Part shown: one piece after another, positions 1 to 9,472 of the stretch
Position numbering within the stretch: the first letter of the stretch is position 1
Layout of the letters: each line of letters starts with the position of its first letter
Assembly (NCBI GenBank): GCA_030847615.1
Contig: JAUMIR010000014.1
Location: 11,694,501 to 11,758,500 of the forward strand
Direction: 5' to 3'
From: Gambelia wislizenii
Lineage: Eukaryota > Chordata > Lepidosauria > Squamata > Crotaphytidae
DNA: 64,000 nucleotides
Translations under genes and position numbers: made by a program
Notes under the pieces: model-generated
Database searches by the model: none
What the model was told of the DNA's origin: nothing
Seen by the model: the letters and a program-made list of their open reading frames with translations, nothing else

Positions 1-240
1 CATAGGAGAAGCATTTCACTCACAGAGAATGAGGAGGAAACCCAGCACAAAAGCTGGCAAACTATACAACAAGGAATGGGGTGCGGCTATCTGGGGAAGC
101 CCACAGGGATGAGTTATGGCCCCAAGAGGTTCAGATTCCACCCCTGGGGTGGAACCTTTGTCTTTAGAAGTAACCTGCTGGAATTGAAAGCCAATTGGTA
201 AGGGGAAGCATGTTGGGGGAGAGCTGATGTTTCCCTTCTA
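1..240. other. Intronic sequence, nothing recognised
   Basis: This is VAV2 intron after the first SH3. I see no exon, RNA gene or repeat that I can name. Confidence 0.5.
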
Positions 241-264
241 GGGGCCCATTCACACTACAGAATT

Positions 265-592
265 ACAGTGGGCCCTTGGTATCTACTGGGGTTTGGTTCC
301 AGGGCCCCCCTGCAGACAGCAAAATCTGTGGATTCTCAAGTCCTATTACATACCCCTCTCTCTGGCTTTTCTTCGCAAATGAAGATTCAGGAAGGACTCA
401 TCTTGCGCTTTCTGCAAGCGCGCTGATAACTAAAAAGGCCAATCTGGGATAAACAAGTCCGGTTGCATAGCATCCCTTATACAAAATGGCAAACAGCAGG
501 GTTTGCTTTTTTGAATTTATTTATTGAATATTTTGAAGCTGTGGATAGTGGAATCTGTGGATAGAGAATCTGTGGATACGGAGGGCTGACTG
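265..592 (+). mobile_element. Tigger/pogo-like MITE with TA target duplication
   Basis: Begins CAGTGGGCCCTTGGTATC and ends GATACGGAGGGCTGACTG, flanked by TA on both sides. The internal text about a front half and a tail (GGTTTGGTTCCAGG, GTGGATACGGAGGG) recurs at 40678 and 42985. It is split at about 350-475 by a short RTE-like LINE tail on the minus strand. Confidence 0.7.
350..475 (-). mobile_element. RTE-like LINE, 3' tail fragment
   Basis: Reverse complement matches the end of the RTE-like element at 45155-49148: the C-terminal finger region (CTGCAAGCGCGCTGAT on the + strand) and the 3' tail ending in a CT/AG repeat. Only about 120 bp remain, an extreme 5' truncation. It interrupts the Tigger-like MITE. 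Confidence 0.75.
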
Positions 593-881
593 TATAGCAC
601 TATGATTCCACTTTAATTGCTGTTGTTCCATCCTATGGAATCCTGAGAATGGCAGTTCAAGGAGGGACATTTAGAATACCCATCTAGAGTACTCTAGTGC
701 CTCACCAGACTACCAGTCCCAGAATTCCAAAGGGTGGGACCATGGCACTTAAAGTGGAATAATAGCACTATAATTCGAAAGTGGGAATGGGCCCCTGGGT
801 CTATTGATGAGTCTTCAGCTGCTGCGAGAAAGAAAGTGCTGGATCAGATCGATGTCTGGCCTGGTCCAGCATCAGGGTTCT

Positions 882-1056
882 TAGAATCATAGAGTTAGAA
901 GACACCACAAGGGCCATCCAGCCCAACCCCCTGCCCTGCAGGAATACACAATCAAAGCAATCCCAACAGATGGCCATCCAGCCTCTGTTTAAACACTTCC
1001 AAAGAAAAAGACTCCACCACACTCTGAGGCGGCTCATTCCACTGTCAAACAGCTTG
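882..1056 (-). mobile_element. CR1 LINE tail
   Basis: On the minus strand this is the 3' end of CR1 ORF2 (GAGTGGAAT...GGATGGCC) and the 3' UTR ending in GATTCT. It lies directly downstream of the VAV2 SH3 exon. Confidence 0.85.
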
Positions 1057-1088
1057 TAAAATGGTAATCTCTCTTCCTGTATCCTTAC

Positions 1089-1163
1089 CCTTGCATCCAC
1101 AGGACAAGGTTTCACCAGAGAACTGGGGAAATAACCAGACTTCTTAGACAAGATTAGCCGTCC
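1089..1163 (-). CDS. VAV2: VAV2 exon, second half of N-terminal SH3 domain
   Basis: This exon encodes 25 codons, [17 protein letters not shown] then KPCPVDAR, phase 0 at both ends. The acceptor is ATTTCCAG and the donor GTAAGG. SGYFPSSxV is the final SH3 strand and 3-10 helix. It is the last exon in the window; the SH2 domain should begin one or two exons further down the gene. A minus-strand CR1 tail ends only about 30 bp past its donor. Confidence 0.97.
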
Positions 1164-1540
1164 CTGGAAATAAAGACAAGGAAAGAATCAGGGTAGGAGA
1201 AGATATGACAGGATATATTTTAATCCCTTGTGGGAAAGAGGACAGCTTCGGCCACTGGCCTTAAATGTTGCTGTGGAAAGAGGATTTGATTTGTCCAGAC
1301 TCGGCATTTTCTTCCTCTTGGCCTAGTTTCAAACTGGAAGTTTAAATTTTTACATGCTTTTCTTCATTTTGTGTGTTTTAATTGTTCCTGTTCTATTTAA
1401 TGGCAAGTCACTGTAAGGGCCTGGACTTTCCAGAAGAGTTGGCGAGAAGTAATAGTTTGCTCTCACATTCACACAATATATTTGTTTAAGAGATGCATAA
1501 CTGGACATTTAGCAAAGCAGGCTGTAGCTGCTACTGCTGC
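1164..1540. other. Intronic sequence, nothing recognised
   Basis: AT-rich intron between the two SH3 exons; no repeat or gene recognised except a (GCT)n run near 1530-1545. Confidence 0.5.
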
Positions 1541-1542
1541 TG

Positions 1543-1861
1543 CTGATGGTTGAGTCTCCCATATCCAAAATGCTTGGGACCAGAGGTATTTTGGAATATT
1601 TCACATTTTGGAATACCTGCATATACATAATAAGGTATCTTGGAGATGGTAACCAAGTCTTAACACAAAATTCATTTATATTTCCTATACACCTTATACA
1701 CATAGCTTGAGTGTAATTTTATATACAATATTTTTAATAATTTTGTTCATGAAACAAAGTTTGTGTACCTTGAACCATCAGAAAGCAAAGGTATCACTAT
1801 CTCAGCCACTCATGCGGACAATTTTGGATTTTGGAATCCTGGATAAGGGAGACTCAACCTA
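1543..1861 (+). mobile_element. Tigger/pogo-type MITE with GGTTGAGTCTCCC termini
   Basis: Left end GGTTGAGTCTCCCATATCC and right end GGATAAGGGAGACTCAACC are inverted repeats of roughly 20-30 bp. The interior (GCATATACATAATAAGGTAT, ACACCTTATACACATAGC) resembles, from memory, a DNA-transposon MITE common in mammals. A GATGATGAA repeat follows at 1864-1890. Confidence 0.7.
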
Positions 1862-1890
1862 TATTGATGATGAAGATGATGATGAAGCAG

Positions 1891-2370
1891 CTTTCAGTAG
1901 TTGTAGTGTCTCCAACAGACTGTGAAAGGTCAGGTCATACTACAGGGCTAGATAAGCACTATTCTATGTTGGAAGGCCTGGAAAACTGTTCTTTTGTTAG
2001 GATGGGCTGATCTTCTCCCTATTTTGCCTGTGAAAGTGTCAGAACTTTACAAGGCAAGGAAAAAAGGATATGTAAAGATCAGAAAAAATCAGATGGTTTG
2101 AGCTAGTCCTGAGAGGGTGCAATTTTTGTCTGTAGTCCAGTCCAGGAATCTGTTCCATTGAGGTGGCATCTAGTTCACCCCAATGGACCAGTGAACAGCA
2201 GCAGTGATGAAGGACTGAAGTGATTTTGCCACTGCCTTTAGGTTTTATGCCCCATCCTTCTTAACACTTTCATGTAATCAGTTTGGGGGCACCTGTGACT
2301 TTGTTTCACTTTGACAGACCCTCACATCCAAGCTGGCCTGGGAACTGAGTCGATCAGGGCCCTGGAATCA
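1891..2370. other. Intronic sequence, nothing recognised
   Basis: No gene or classifiable repeat seen. Confidence 0.45.
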
Positions 2371-2640
2371 TTCTACAGTAGGACCCCTGTATCCACTGAT
2401 TCATTATCCACTGATTCAATTATCCACAGAACACAAAACAGCACACCCACCATAGTCTTCCTAGAAAATCTGTCCTCTCTAGCCATTTTCTAGGTCCTCC
2501 AAGGGAACTCTATGGTATTTTAAACCAGACGTCCCATTATTTTCAATGGCGTTTGCGATTATCCATAGTTTTCAGTATCCACGCCTCCCCCCCCCAAAAA
2601 AACCCAATCCCCAGTAGATATGGGGGTTCTTCTGTAGTCA
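2371..2640. mobile_element. MITE family B copy
   Basis: Family B carries termini like TACAGTCAGACCCCCATATCC and a central palindrome (CCTAGAAAATGCCTAGAGAGG...). Here it begins CTACAGTAGGACCCCTGTATC, contains the CTAGAAAAT/ATTTTCTAG palindrome and ends in GATATGGGGGTTC. A poly-C/poly-A stretch interrupts the right arm. Confidence 0.65.
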
Positions 2641-2962
2641 CTTTCACCCCCACCTCTTGGGAGAAAGGTAGAATACACTTTGAATGACAATGAATGAAAA
2701 AAAAATAGAATGGAAAAAATAGTATGAGAGTAATTTGCACCTGTTTGAGTTTTAAGATGCTCAGGGGAAGGCTTTCTCTCAGTCCCTTCACCATCACAGG
2801 CATCCTTGGTGGCTGCTCCTAGGCTATGAAACTCCCTCCCACAGGAAGCTGGGCTGACTTCCCTCTCTGCTCGTTTTCTGCTAGCAAAGACCACTCTGTT
2901 TATCCAGGCCTTTGACTGTAAACTGCCCATTGCAGAAGGTTTTTCAGTTGTGGTGCATTGTG
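2641..2962. other. Intronic sequence, unclassified
   Basis: Contains a stretch (about 2800-2900: TGAAACTCCCTCCCACAGGA) resembling a low-copy interspersed repeat, which I cannot name. Confidence 0.35.
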
Positions 2963-2970
2963 TTGTACTA

Positions 2971-2996
2971 TCATCATCATCATCATCATCATCATC
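2971..2996 (+). repeat. (ATC)n microsatellite
   Basis: About nine ATC units. It is followed by a repeat tail (3000-3170) with GAGCTGCCTTGAGTCCC and GGGGTAT motifs, also seen near 19640 and 33000. Confidence 0.85.
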
Positions 2997-2999
2997 TTT

Positions 3000-3170
3000 T
3001 AACAGTCTTTCTAAAGCTGTTTTAAATTTATATTTTAATATGGTTGTTTGCTTAATTGTTTGTTTACTTATGTATTATCCATTGTTTCAACTATATTTTG
3101 TTTTAACTTAACAGTATGTTGTGAGCTGCCTTGAGTCCCTCCCATACAGGGAGAAAGATGGGGTATCAAA
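3000..3170 (+). repeat. Interspersed repeat tail (GAGCTGCCTTGAGTCCC type)
   Basis: AT-rich sequence ending in a motif (TGCCTTGAGTCCC...GGGAGAAAGATGGGGTAT) common at the 3' ends of lizard LINE/SINE copies, by memory. Related tails lie at about 19515-19690 and 32895-33050. The element class is not certain. Confidence 0.5.
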
Positions 3171-3172
3171 TA

Positions 3173-3662
3173 CAGTCAGACCCCCATATCCGAGGAACTA
3201 ATACCTGCAATTTCAGTTATCTGCAGGACACAAAACAGAACAAAATCCATAGCCTTCCTAGAAAATGCCTAGAGAGGCATCCTCTCTAGACATTTTCTAG
3301 GTCCTCCAAAGCAACTCTATGGTATTTAAAATCTTCAGGACACAAAACAGAACAAAAACCATAGTCTTCCTAGAAAATGCCTAGAGAGGCATCCTCTCTA
3401 GACATTTTCTAGGTCCTCCAAAGCAACTCTATGGTATTTAAAATCTGCAGGACACAAAACAGAACAAAAACCATAGTCTTCCTAGAAAATGCCTAGAGAG
3501 GATGCCTCTCTAGGCATTTTCTAGGTCCTCCAAGGCAACTCTATGGTATTTTAAATCAGAAGTTCCATTATTTTCAGTGCCGCTTGCTGTTATCCATGGT
3601 TTCCAGCATCTGTGGTAAATCTGGGAACTGAACCTCTGTGGATATGGGGGTCCAACTGTAAA
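3173..3662. mobile_element. MITE family B copy with a triplicated palindromic core
   Basis: Outer ends are TACAGTCAGACCCCCATATCC and GATATGGGGGTCCAACTGTA. The core is a 112-bp unit repeated three times (3225-3336, 3337-3448, 3449-3560). Each unit contains a palindrome built from CCTAGAAAATGCCTAGAGAGG and its complement. Confidence 0.85.
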
Positions 3663-3970
3663 TAGACCAGATTCTTCCCCCTCTGCAATTATCATGCTGA
3701 AATGAAGAAACAAAGCCCATGGTGCAGGGAGATTTTTCTGCAGATGTCCTGTGTGGCTTCTCTGCAGCTCTCCTAAAGAAAACCAATTCCCAGGTCCAAC
3801 TTAGTTTAAGCATAGCTCTGTTGCTTCAGGTTGTCCTGCTAGTGGGTATCAATGCCTCCACCCCACCTGCCGCCATCTGCAGTCTGCCCCGTCCCCTGTC
3901 CTCTGTTACAAATGTGTGGCTGAACCTGTTTTGTTCCTGCCTGAACCGCCCCAGAGGGGCTCACACTCAC
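3663..3970. other. Intronic sequence, nothing recognised
   Basis: Follows the SH3 exon donor at 3965-3970; no repeat recognised. Confidence 0.45.
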
Positions 3971-4098
3971 CTCCCACCATTGTGACTCTGGGTCCCCTCT
4001 GAGCAGCTCTATCACTTCTCCTGCTTGAAATGTCAACACAGGTTTCCCTGGAGGAGCCGGATTCCCGTGATAATTCTGAACAGCCACCATTTTGGGAC
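3971..4098 (-). CDS. VAV2: VAV2 exon, first half of N-terminal SH3 domain
   Basis: This exon encodes (S)[33 protein letters not shown] and GDPESQWWE; it starts with two bases of a split codon and ends in phase 0. The acceptor is GTTCTAG and the donor GTGAGT. The tryptophan pair and the acidic RT-loop region identify an SH3 fold. It is VAV2-specific in sequence ([12 protein letters not shown]). The next exon completes the fold. Confidence 0.97.
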
Positions 4099-4204
4099 CT
4101 AGAACGGAGCAGGGAAACGGACAGTTGGATCACTGCTTCTTTGGAGGACAGAAAGAGGAGGAAGAAACGTTTCTAGCTGCAAATGAGCCAGCTAACAAAT
4201 GGCT

Positions 4205-4445
4205 ATTGATCTGAAGGGTATAGCTGTACTACACAGTCATAACAGTTTCATACCACTTGAACTACTTTGGCTCCATCCTATGGAATCCTGGGGTTTATAG
4301 TTTGGCAAGGGACTTGGAATTCTCTGCAGGTAGGCACTAGAACTTGCCAGCAGACAATTCCAAGTACTTAATCAAAGTACAAACCCCAGGATTCCATAAG
4401 ATTGGGTCATAGCAATTAAAGTGGTATCAAACTGTTATAACAATG
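4205..4445. mobile_element. MITE family A copy
   Basis: Palindromic arms: ATACCACTTGAACTAC..CTATGGAATCCTGGGGTTTATAG and the complementary ACAAACCCCAGGATTCCATA..AATTAAAGTGGTATCAAAC. Confidence 0.75.
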
Positions 4446-4592
4446 TAGTGCAGAGATACTCTGAGACTCTGATCTCTCACTCATTGATATCCTATTATAT
4501 TAGAACAAAGCAAGGGTGTTATTGCAAGGGGGTTGAGGTGAAATCAGAGCAATGCCCCTCCACTAAAAATTCTGCACAAATTCTGAAATTTT

Positions 4593-4595
4593 GCC

Positions 4596-4631
<36 letters not shown>

Positions 4632-4855
4632 GTGCCTTCAAGTCATTTCTGACTTATGGTGACCAGTATCACGGGGGTTTCTTGGCAAAATTTGTTCGGG
4701 GGGGTTGCCTTTGCTCTCCTCTGAGGCTGAGAGAGTGTGACTTGCCAAAGGTCACCCAGTGGGTTTCCGTGGCTGAGTGGGGATTTGAACCCTGGTCTCC
4801 AATCCAAGTCCAACCTCCCCTCCAAAATCTCCCAAAACATAACTAGAAGTGAATG
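4593..4855 (-). mobile_element. tRNA-derived MIR-like (CORE-type) SINE with (GTT)n tail
   Basis: On the minus strand it reads a B-box-like GGTTCAAATCCCCACTC, then the MIR-like core GGTGACCTTTGGCAAGTCAC and CTCTCAGCCTCAGAGGAG, and ends in a (CAA)n run (4599-4632 on +). Other copies: 8743-8965, 17905-18155, 19343-19750, 42255-42480, 59310-59525. Confidence 0.85.
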
Positions 4856-5580
4856 TCTGGTCACTTTTGATTTTGATTTTTTTCTATTTTTAAAAGCATT
4901 TTTGGGTACAGCCCATGGTGATGCTGATGAACAGGGGGGTTTGGGGGTTGGCCTTTAGCCTTACCAAGGCTTCCCACCTCTGATTTAGGATGTTCTCATC
5001 AGGGTAGATATTACTTTGAGGGCTCTTTTGATATCAAAAAAGATAGTTATACCTGCTAGCAGCTGTCGAAATAATACACCATCACACATTCATTTCTTAA
5101 GAAATCTGTTTAACTAAGAAATGTTACAAGGAAACCTGGAATCTGCTCACTGACAAATTACTGGGTACAGATGCTAATTTGGTGGGGGTCATGCTCTGCC
5201 TGATTCAGTTAACATTTTCTAGACAGCTTGCAAAAAAGAAAAAAAGGTGGTGAGCTAGCTGTAAAACTGAGAACATCATATTAAAATACAGGGCAGGTGC
5301 CTCACATGCCAGGGCTCTCAAATCAGTTCCAATTGTGACAAGTAAAGGGGGTCATTAACCTGTCAGCATTTCTTGAAAAAAAAAACAAAATTCCATTCTT
5401 TAAGTCTTTCTAATGCTCTGGGGTGAACAATGGTTACCAGCCTTCATGGGTATTCTGAAACAAAACAATAGAACTGATAATGAACAAGAAGATAATGATA
5501 ACCTTACCTATATTCAGGGAGTCCTGCCAAAAGAGAAAAGAGGAGAATACTTTCAGATCCAATATTTTGGGCCACAGATC
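4856..5580. other. Intronic sequence, nothing recognised
   Basis: No exon or nameable repeat seen. Confidence 0.45.
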
Positions 5581-5589
5581 CAATCAAGC

Positions 5590-5985
5590 CAATCCCTCAC
5601 TTTTTATTTTTTAAAATTCATCAAAATATATTTTATTTCAAATTTGCACAAAAAGATAAATTTAGACAAAAAAGGAAGAAAAGAGAAAGAAAGGAGACAG
5701 AAATATACATAAACAAAAAAGAACACAGATTTTTAAAAAACCATATATAACATATAATAACAAAAAAAACTCATTCCTCCCCTCTCCCTTGAACTTCCCA
5801 CTCTTCACTGATAACCTTCTCATTGACTTTAACACAATAATTCTCCTCTCTAAACTAAATTATAATTTTCACCTTTTTCTTTATATAGAAGAGGTTATTC
5901 TCTTCTAAATCTCCATTCCAATGTACACACAGTCTCCAATTCTTCTCTTAATATCACTGTATTTATACCCCACCTTTGCCCGAGA
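5590..5985 (-). repeat. A/T-rich sequence, possible L1 3' end (antisense)
   Basis: The complement has AATAAAATATATTTTGATG followed by an A-rich end, like an L1 3' UTR. I see no clear target duplication, so the class is tentative. Confidence 0.35.
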
Positions 5986-5992
5986 CTGATGG

Positions 5993-6650
5993 CTTGTCTA
6001 TACAGCAAAGATACTCCTCATCAGATTCAAGGAGAATATGTTTTGTCTAAATGGGATCTTACATCATTTCACTGTATTTGGAAGGAGAGGGGTGAAAAAC
6101 TCCAAATACTCTGCGGGAAAAGCCTTCATGGCTTTTCTTGACTTAAAAAAAAAAACAACTCTGAAGGAAATGTGCGTTCCTGCTCGAGACAACAGACCTG
6201 CTATGCTGCGCTTTCCCAATAAGAGCAGAAATGGAAAGCTGATGGCTTGGACGTGCGTGGGGGTGGGGGGTGGAGCTTGCAGGCAAGGCGCACCCAGAGC
6301 CACCATGTTGGATTTTTGCCATAGCAATTGTGTGCTAAGGCAAAGAAACAGCCCCCCCCCAATTTATTTAAGTGGAAGGTCGCACTTTTGCACCATGGAT
6401 TTGTTTTTTGTTTTTTAAAAAATTCCATTCAGCAGCAGCAAGTGGTGAGAATAAAAATGTGAGTAATGCACTCATGCCTGCCTTTTTGATTCACAGGCAT
6501 GCCAGTTTGGACATCAAATGCAGATAGCTTTACATAACTGTGATCTTTTTTTGGGGGGGGGGGGAACCATGGAGACAAATGACAGCTGCTGCAAATTGGC
6601 GATACTGCACACCAACCCACATTTTATTGCCTCGTATAGACAAATCCAGA
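5993..6650 (-). mobile_element. Non-autonomous DNA transposon (GGCTTGTCTATAC family)
   Basis: The ends are inverted: GGCTTGTCTATACAGC at the left and CTCGTATAGACAAATCC at the right. The interior in reverse complement matches the two halves of the split copy at 26092-26349 and 30601-30975 (for example AAAATCCAACATGG). Termini resemble those at 7597-8196, so an hAT-like origin is possible. Confidence 0.75.
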
Positions 6651-7588
6651 GTCTTCTAAATGTAGCTCCATTTCTCACCCAAGCCATTGATTGGCTATGG
6701 CTTTCTCCCTCGCCATGCACATGTGGGAATGAAGAAGCAGCATGCTGGGACCGAACACAGAGGGGCTTCTCTCTCTTCTTTTGCTTCTAGCCACTCCTAA
6801 GGAAAGGGGGTCTGCTAGTGAGTTTACGATTCACCGGGGACTCGAATGTGGATCTGCGAAGTCTCAGTCTGATCTTCTTGACTACTAGACTGGCTCTCTA
6901 ACTTTCTTGACCCATGGCACTATTCTATTGTTGGATGTTAAGCTCCCAGGCACTTCACTCCAGCCAATCAGGGGCTGGGGTGAGGACAGAGCTGTATCCA
7001 GGATGTTCTAGCTGCCCTTGTATCCCTGGGGGAGAAGATGAAACTGTTCCCCCCCCCACTCGCAACAACCTATGTAGCTATGCTGCTGGTGTGCCACAAG
7101 CATAACCATTGGGAGTTCAGCCAAGACCCCCCCCCCCCGAGGGGAAAACAACTGTGGCTGCCTCCTCTTCCTCTAACAGCCTCTTTCCACCACTCCATCT
7201 TGCAATTTTGCCAATGCACACACCAAAGTCCAAGGCTGCCACACACACACACACACACACACCGCCACTGTATCCTTCCCAGAGAGAAGGTCGTAAAAAG
7301 CAGTGGAGCTTACCTGGTCTGCTGGAGAACCTAAAAGTTAAAAATTAAAAGGGGAATGACTGGATCAGTGCAGGCAATAAAGATAATCTTCTCAATCCTC
7401 TGTTTAGCCAACAGCTGAAAATGGTTCCAATTATTCTGGTGACTGAAATCTTGTGAGAAAAAGAGCTGCATAGTACGTGTCTAGATTCTGCACCCCCCCC
7501 CCACCAAATAGCCCCGTGATAAGCCCTGGTTTTCCATTCTCTGTGTCTTGTTACCTGTACATCTCTTTCTTCCCTCCCTCTTTTCTTT
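6651..7588. other. Intronic sequence with homopolymer and CA runs
   Basis: Contains poly-C runs (about 7050, 7127, 7493), a (CA)n run at 7239-7262 and a degenerate tRNA-SINE-like stretch at about 6810-6898 (minus). Nothing coding recognised. Confidence 0.45.
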
Positions 7589-7596
7589 TCTGACTC

Positions 7597-8196
7597 TGGG
7601 CTTGTTTACATGGGCTATTAAACCTATCTTTCCTCTGTATTAGAGCCCTGATGGCACAGGGCATTTGCACCATTCTGCCCCCTTGGCAGTCCTCACCACT
7701 CCCGGGGCAAACACGGGGCTGAGACCAAGGGAAGATCATAGAACCATAGAGTTGTAGAGTTGGAAGAGACCACGGTAGCCATCCAGTCCAACCACCTGCC
7801 ATAGGGTCTGATACAACACTTTAAAATAATACCCAGTTTACTTCGTTACCACTGGCAAAAAACGGATCGGGCCCTGTGTGTCTGGAGGAGTCTGTCCCAG
7901 CAGGCTGGCCCTCAGTTTTGCGGTCTCCCTGGCTCTCCCAGAAGGCAGAAAGGAGTCTCACAGCATGCAACCAAGGCTGGTTACATGCAGAGGGCCTTAG
8001 TCACGTATTACAGCCAGCTTCCTCAATGCCAGGAGAGCATGGAAGAAGGTGGCAGCAGCAGCTGCAGCAACAGGACCAGCATGCCTATCATGTTTTCCTC
8101 CTATTTTGTAAAGGCAAAAGAGTAACAATGGACCTGATCCGTGGCCAGGATATGCCAGCGGGGAGCCAGTGTATCCTGGCTCATGTAGATGAGCCC
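7597..8196 (+). mobile_element. hAT-like non-autonomous transposon with 8-bp TSD
   Basis: Flanked by perfect copies of TCTGACTC (7589-7596 and 8197-8204). The ends are TGGGCTTGTTTACATGG and CATGTAGATGAGCCC, an imperfect inverted repeat. A second copy lies at 60402-60924 and shares CACTCCCGGGGCA-type and TATCCTGGCTCATGTAGATG text. A CR1 tail is inserted at about 7735-7805. Confidence 0.8.
7735..7805 (-). mobile_element. CR1 LINE tail (short)
   Basis: AGAGTTGGAAGAGACCACGG and CCATCCAGTCCAACC are the CR1 3' UTR in antisense. It sits inside the hAT-like element. Confidence 0.85.
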
Positions 8197-8204
8197 TCTG
8201 ACTC

Positions 8205-8740
8205 ACTTTGACAATTCATATTTGGGGCAGAGAGCTTTTTAAAAAAATCTTATTGAGCAATTTGTTTATTACTGACACTTAGATCAAGGGGGCATGGCAT
8301 GTATATGCTTTCTGAGCAAGAAGTACAGAAAGAAGCACCCAGGGCCAAATAACAGAGAAAATACTGCCTGTCTGTTGTGTATTATGAGATGGCCAGAAGC
8401 ATGTCTTGAAAAATTCATCTTGACGTGCCCCATGGAGTGGGAATGACTCAAGGAGAACTGATCTCTCTGTCTGCTGCTGCTAATGTGAGGGCAATGGGAT
8501 CAGTCCATATGAAGGAGTAAGGAAGGGGAAGCCATTTTATCAGATGCAAATATCTTCTGTTACCTTATACCTCCGCTGCCTTTTGCTGCATAAACCAGTG
8601 CTTGGGAAAAGTTACTTTTCAAGACCATAACTCAAATTATTGGATAGAGAAACAATTGTTTTGTGTTTTAGTTACCTCTGGAATCAACGAGCATTATTTG
8701 ATAGCAGAGGCATGAAACACAGCCTAGGATGAAAATGGTT
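8205..8740. other. Intronic sequence, nothing recognised
   Basis: No exon or nameable repeat seen. Confidence 0.45.
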
Positions 8741-8742
8741 GT

Positions 8743-8965
8743 TATGCACCTTCAAGTCAACTTCTACCGATGGAGACCTTATCCAAAGGTTTTCTTGGCA
8801 AGATTTGTTCAGCATTTCTCACTGACTTCTTCTGAGGCTGAGAGTGTGTGAGTTTCCCAAGGTCACCCAACAGGTTTACATGGCTGAGTGGGGATTCAAA
8901 AACCCTGGTCTCCTGGAGTCCTAGTCCAGCATTCAAACCACTACACTACATTGCCTCAGGATTAA
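8743..8965 (-). mobile_element. tRNA-derived MIR-like SINE
   Basis: Antisense copy of the SINE at 4593-4855: CACCTTCAAGTCAACTTC tail side, GGTCACCCAACAGG core, and TCAAAAACCCTGGTCTCC at the tRNA side. Confidence 0.8.
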
Positions 8966-8969
8966 ATCA

Positions 8970-9195
8970 TGTGTGTGTATGTGCCTTTAAGTTGCCTATC
9001 CCAACCTATGGCAACCCCATGCATTTCAGAGGGTTTTCTTAGGCAAGGCATACTCAGAGGTGGTTTACCATTGCCTTCCTCTGGTGCTCGTTGGCTGTCT
9101 CCCACCCAAGTATTAACCAAGGCTGACCCTACTTAGCGTCCAAGATCAGAAGGGATCTGGTGCCTTTAGGGTATTTAGGCCTAGGATTACAATAC
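8970..9195 (-). mobile_element. 5S rRNA-derived SINE
   Basis: On the minus strand the head (about 9195 to 9100) is related to 5S rRNA (GATCCCTTCTGATCTTGG, CTAAGTAGGGTCAGCC). It is followed by a unique body (CACCTCTGAGTATGCC) and a short GT-rich end. See the + strand copy at 18541-18770. Confidence 0.8.
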
Positions 9196-9383
9196 ACACT
9201 TACAAATATATTGCCTGAAATTGTACATGTCTGTACAATTGTACACGTCTGTACACCATGAACCTATGTTGTTATCAACATGTTAGAGGGATGGGGGACT
9301 GACTAGCATCTTGAGGAGTGGAAGGAAGATGTTTTGCCTCCCCTGGACTGTAAACAACAGCTTTTGCTGGGAAGAGAACTTAC

Positions 9384-9472
9384 TGATTTTGCAGGGTGGG
9401 ATGATCTCCAAGCATTCCTTGTGAGCACCAACTTTGCACTTCATGCACTGGTAGCCTTGGTAAAAGGTCCCC
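9384..9472 (-). CDS. VAV2: VAV2 exon, second half of C1 zinc finger
   Basis: Completes arginine, then encodes [17 protein letters not shown] and [12 protein letters not shown] plus one base. The acceptor is TTCCCCAG and the donor GTAAGT. It supplies the remaining C1 ligands C-x2-C-x4-H-x2-C-x7-C. The trailing A joins the GT of the exon at 3971-4098 to make serine. The linker between C1 and SH3 is then shorter than I recall for human VAV2, so a further in-frame exon between 4098 and 9384 cannot be excluded. Confidence 0.95.

Larger units (their letters stand above)
242..796. mobile_element. Palindromic MITE (family A) interrupted by a Tigger-like MITE
   Basis: The outer ends are inverted copies: GGGGCCCATTC at the left and its complement at 786-796, continuing inward as GAATTATAG..CTATgATTCCACTTT on both arms. 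The left arm is cut after GAATTA at about 264 and resumes at about 593 with TAGCACTATGATTCC, so a second element sits inside. Family A carries internal CCTATGGAATCCTGGGA-type arms and recurs throughout the window; its superfamily is not certain. Confidence 0.75.

Noticed and set aside
801..1151. A 116-codon minus-strand open frame starting in the SH3 exon
   Set aside because: It reads through the GTAAGG donor at 1088 into intron and a CR1 tail; only 1089-1163 is coding.
3225..3560. CRISPR-like array
   Set aside because: Three long 112-bp palindromic units with no spacers, inside a vertebrate MITE.
4700..4850. Coding exon in the frame around QPQRRAKATPP
   Set aside because: It lies wholly in a MIR-like SINE.
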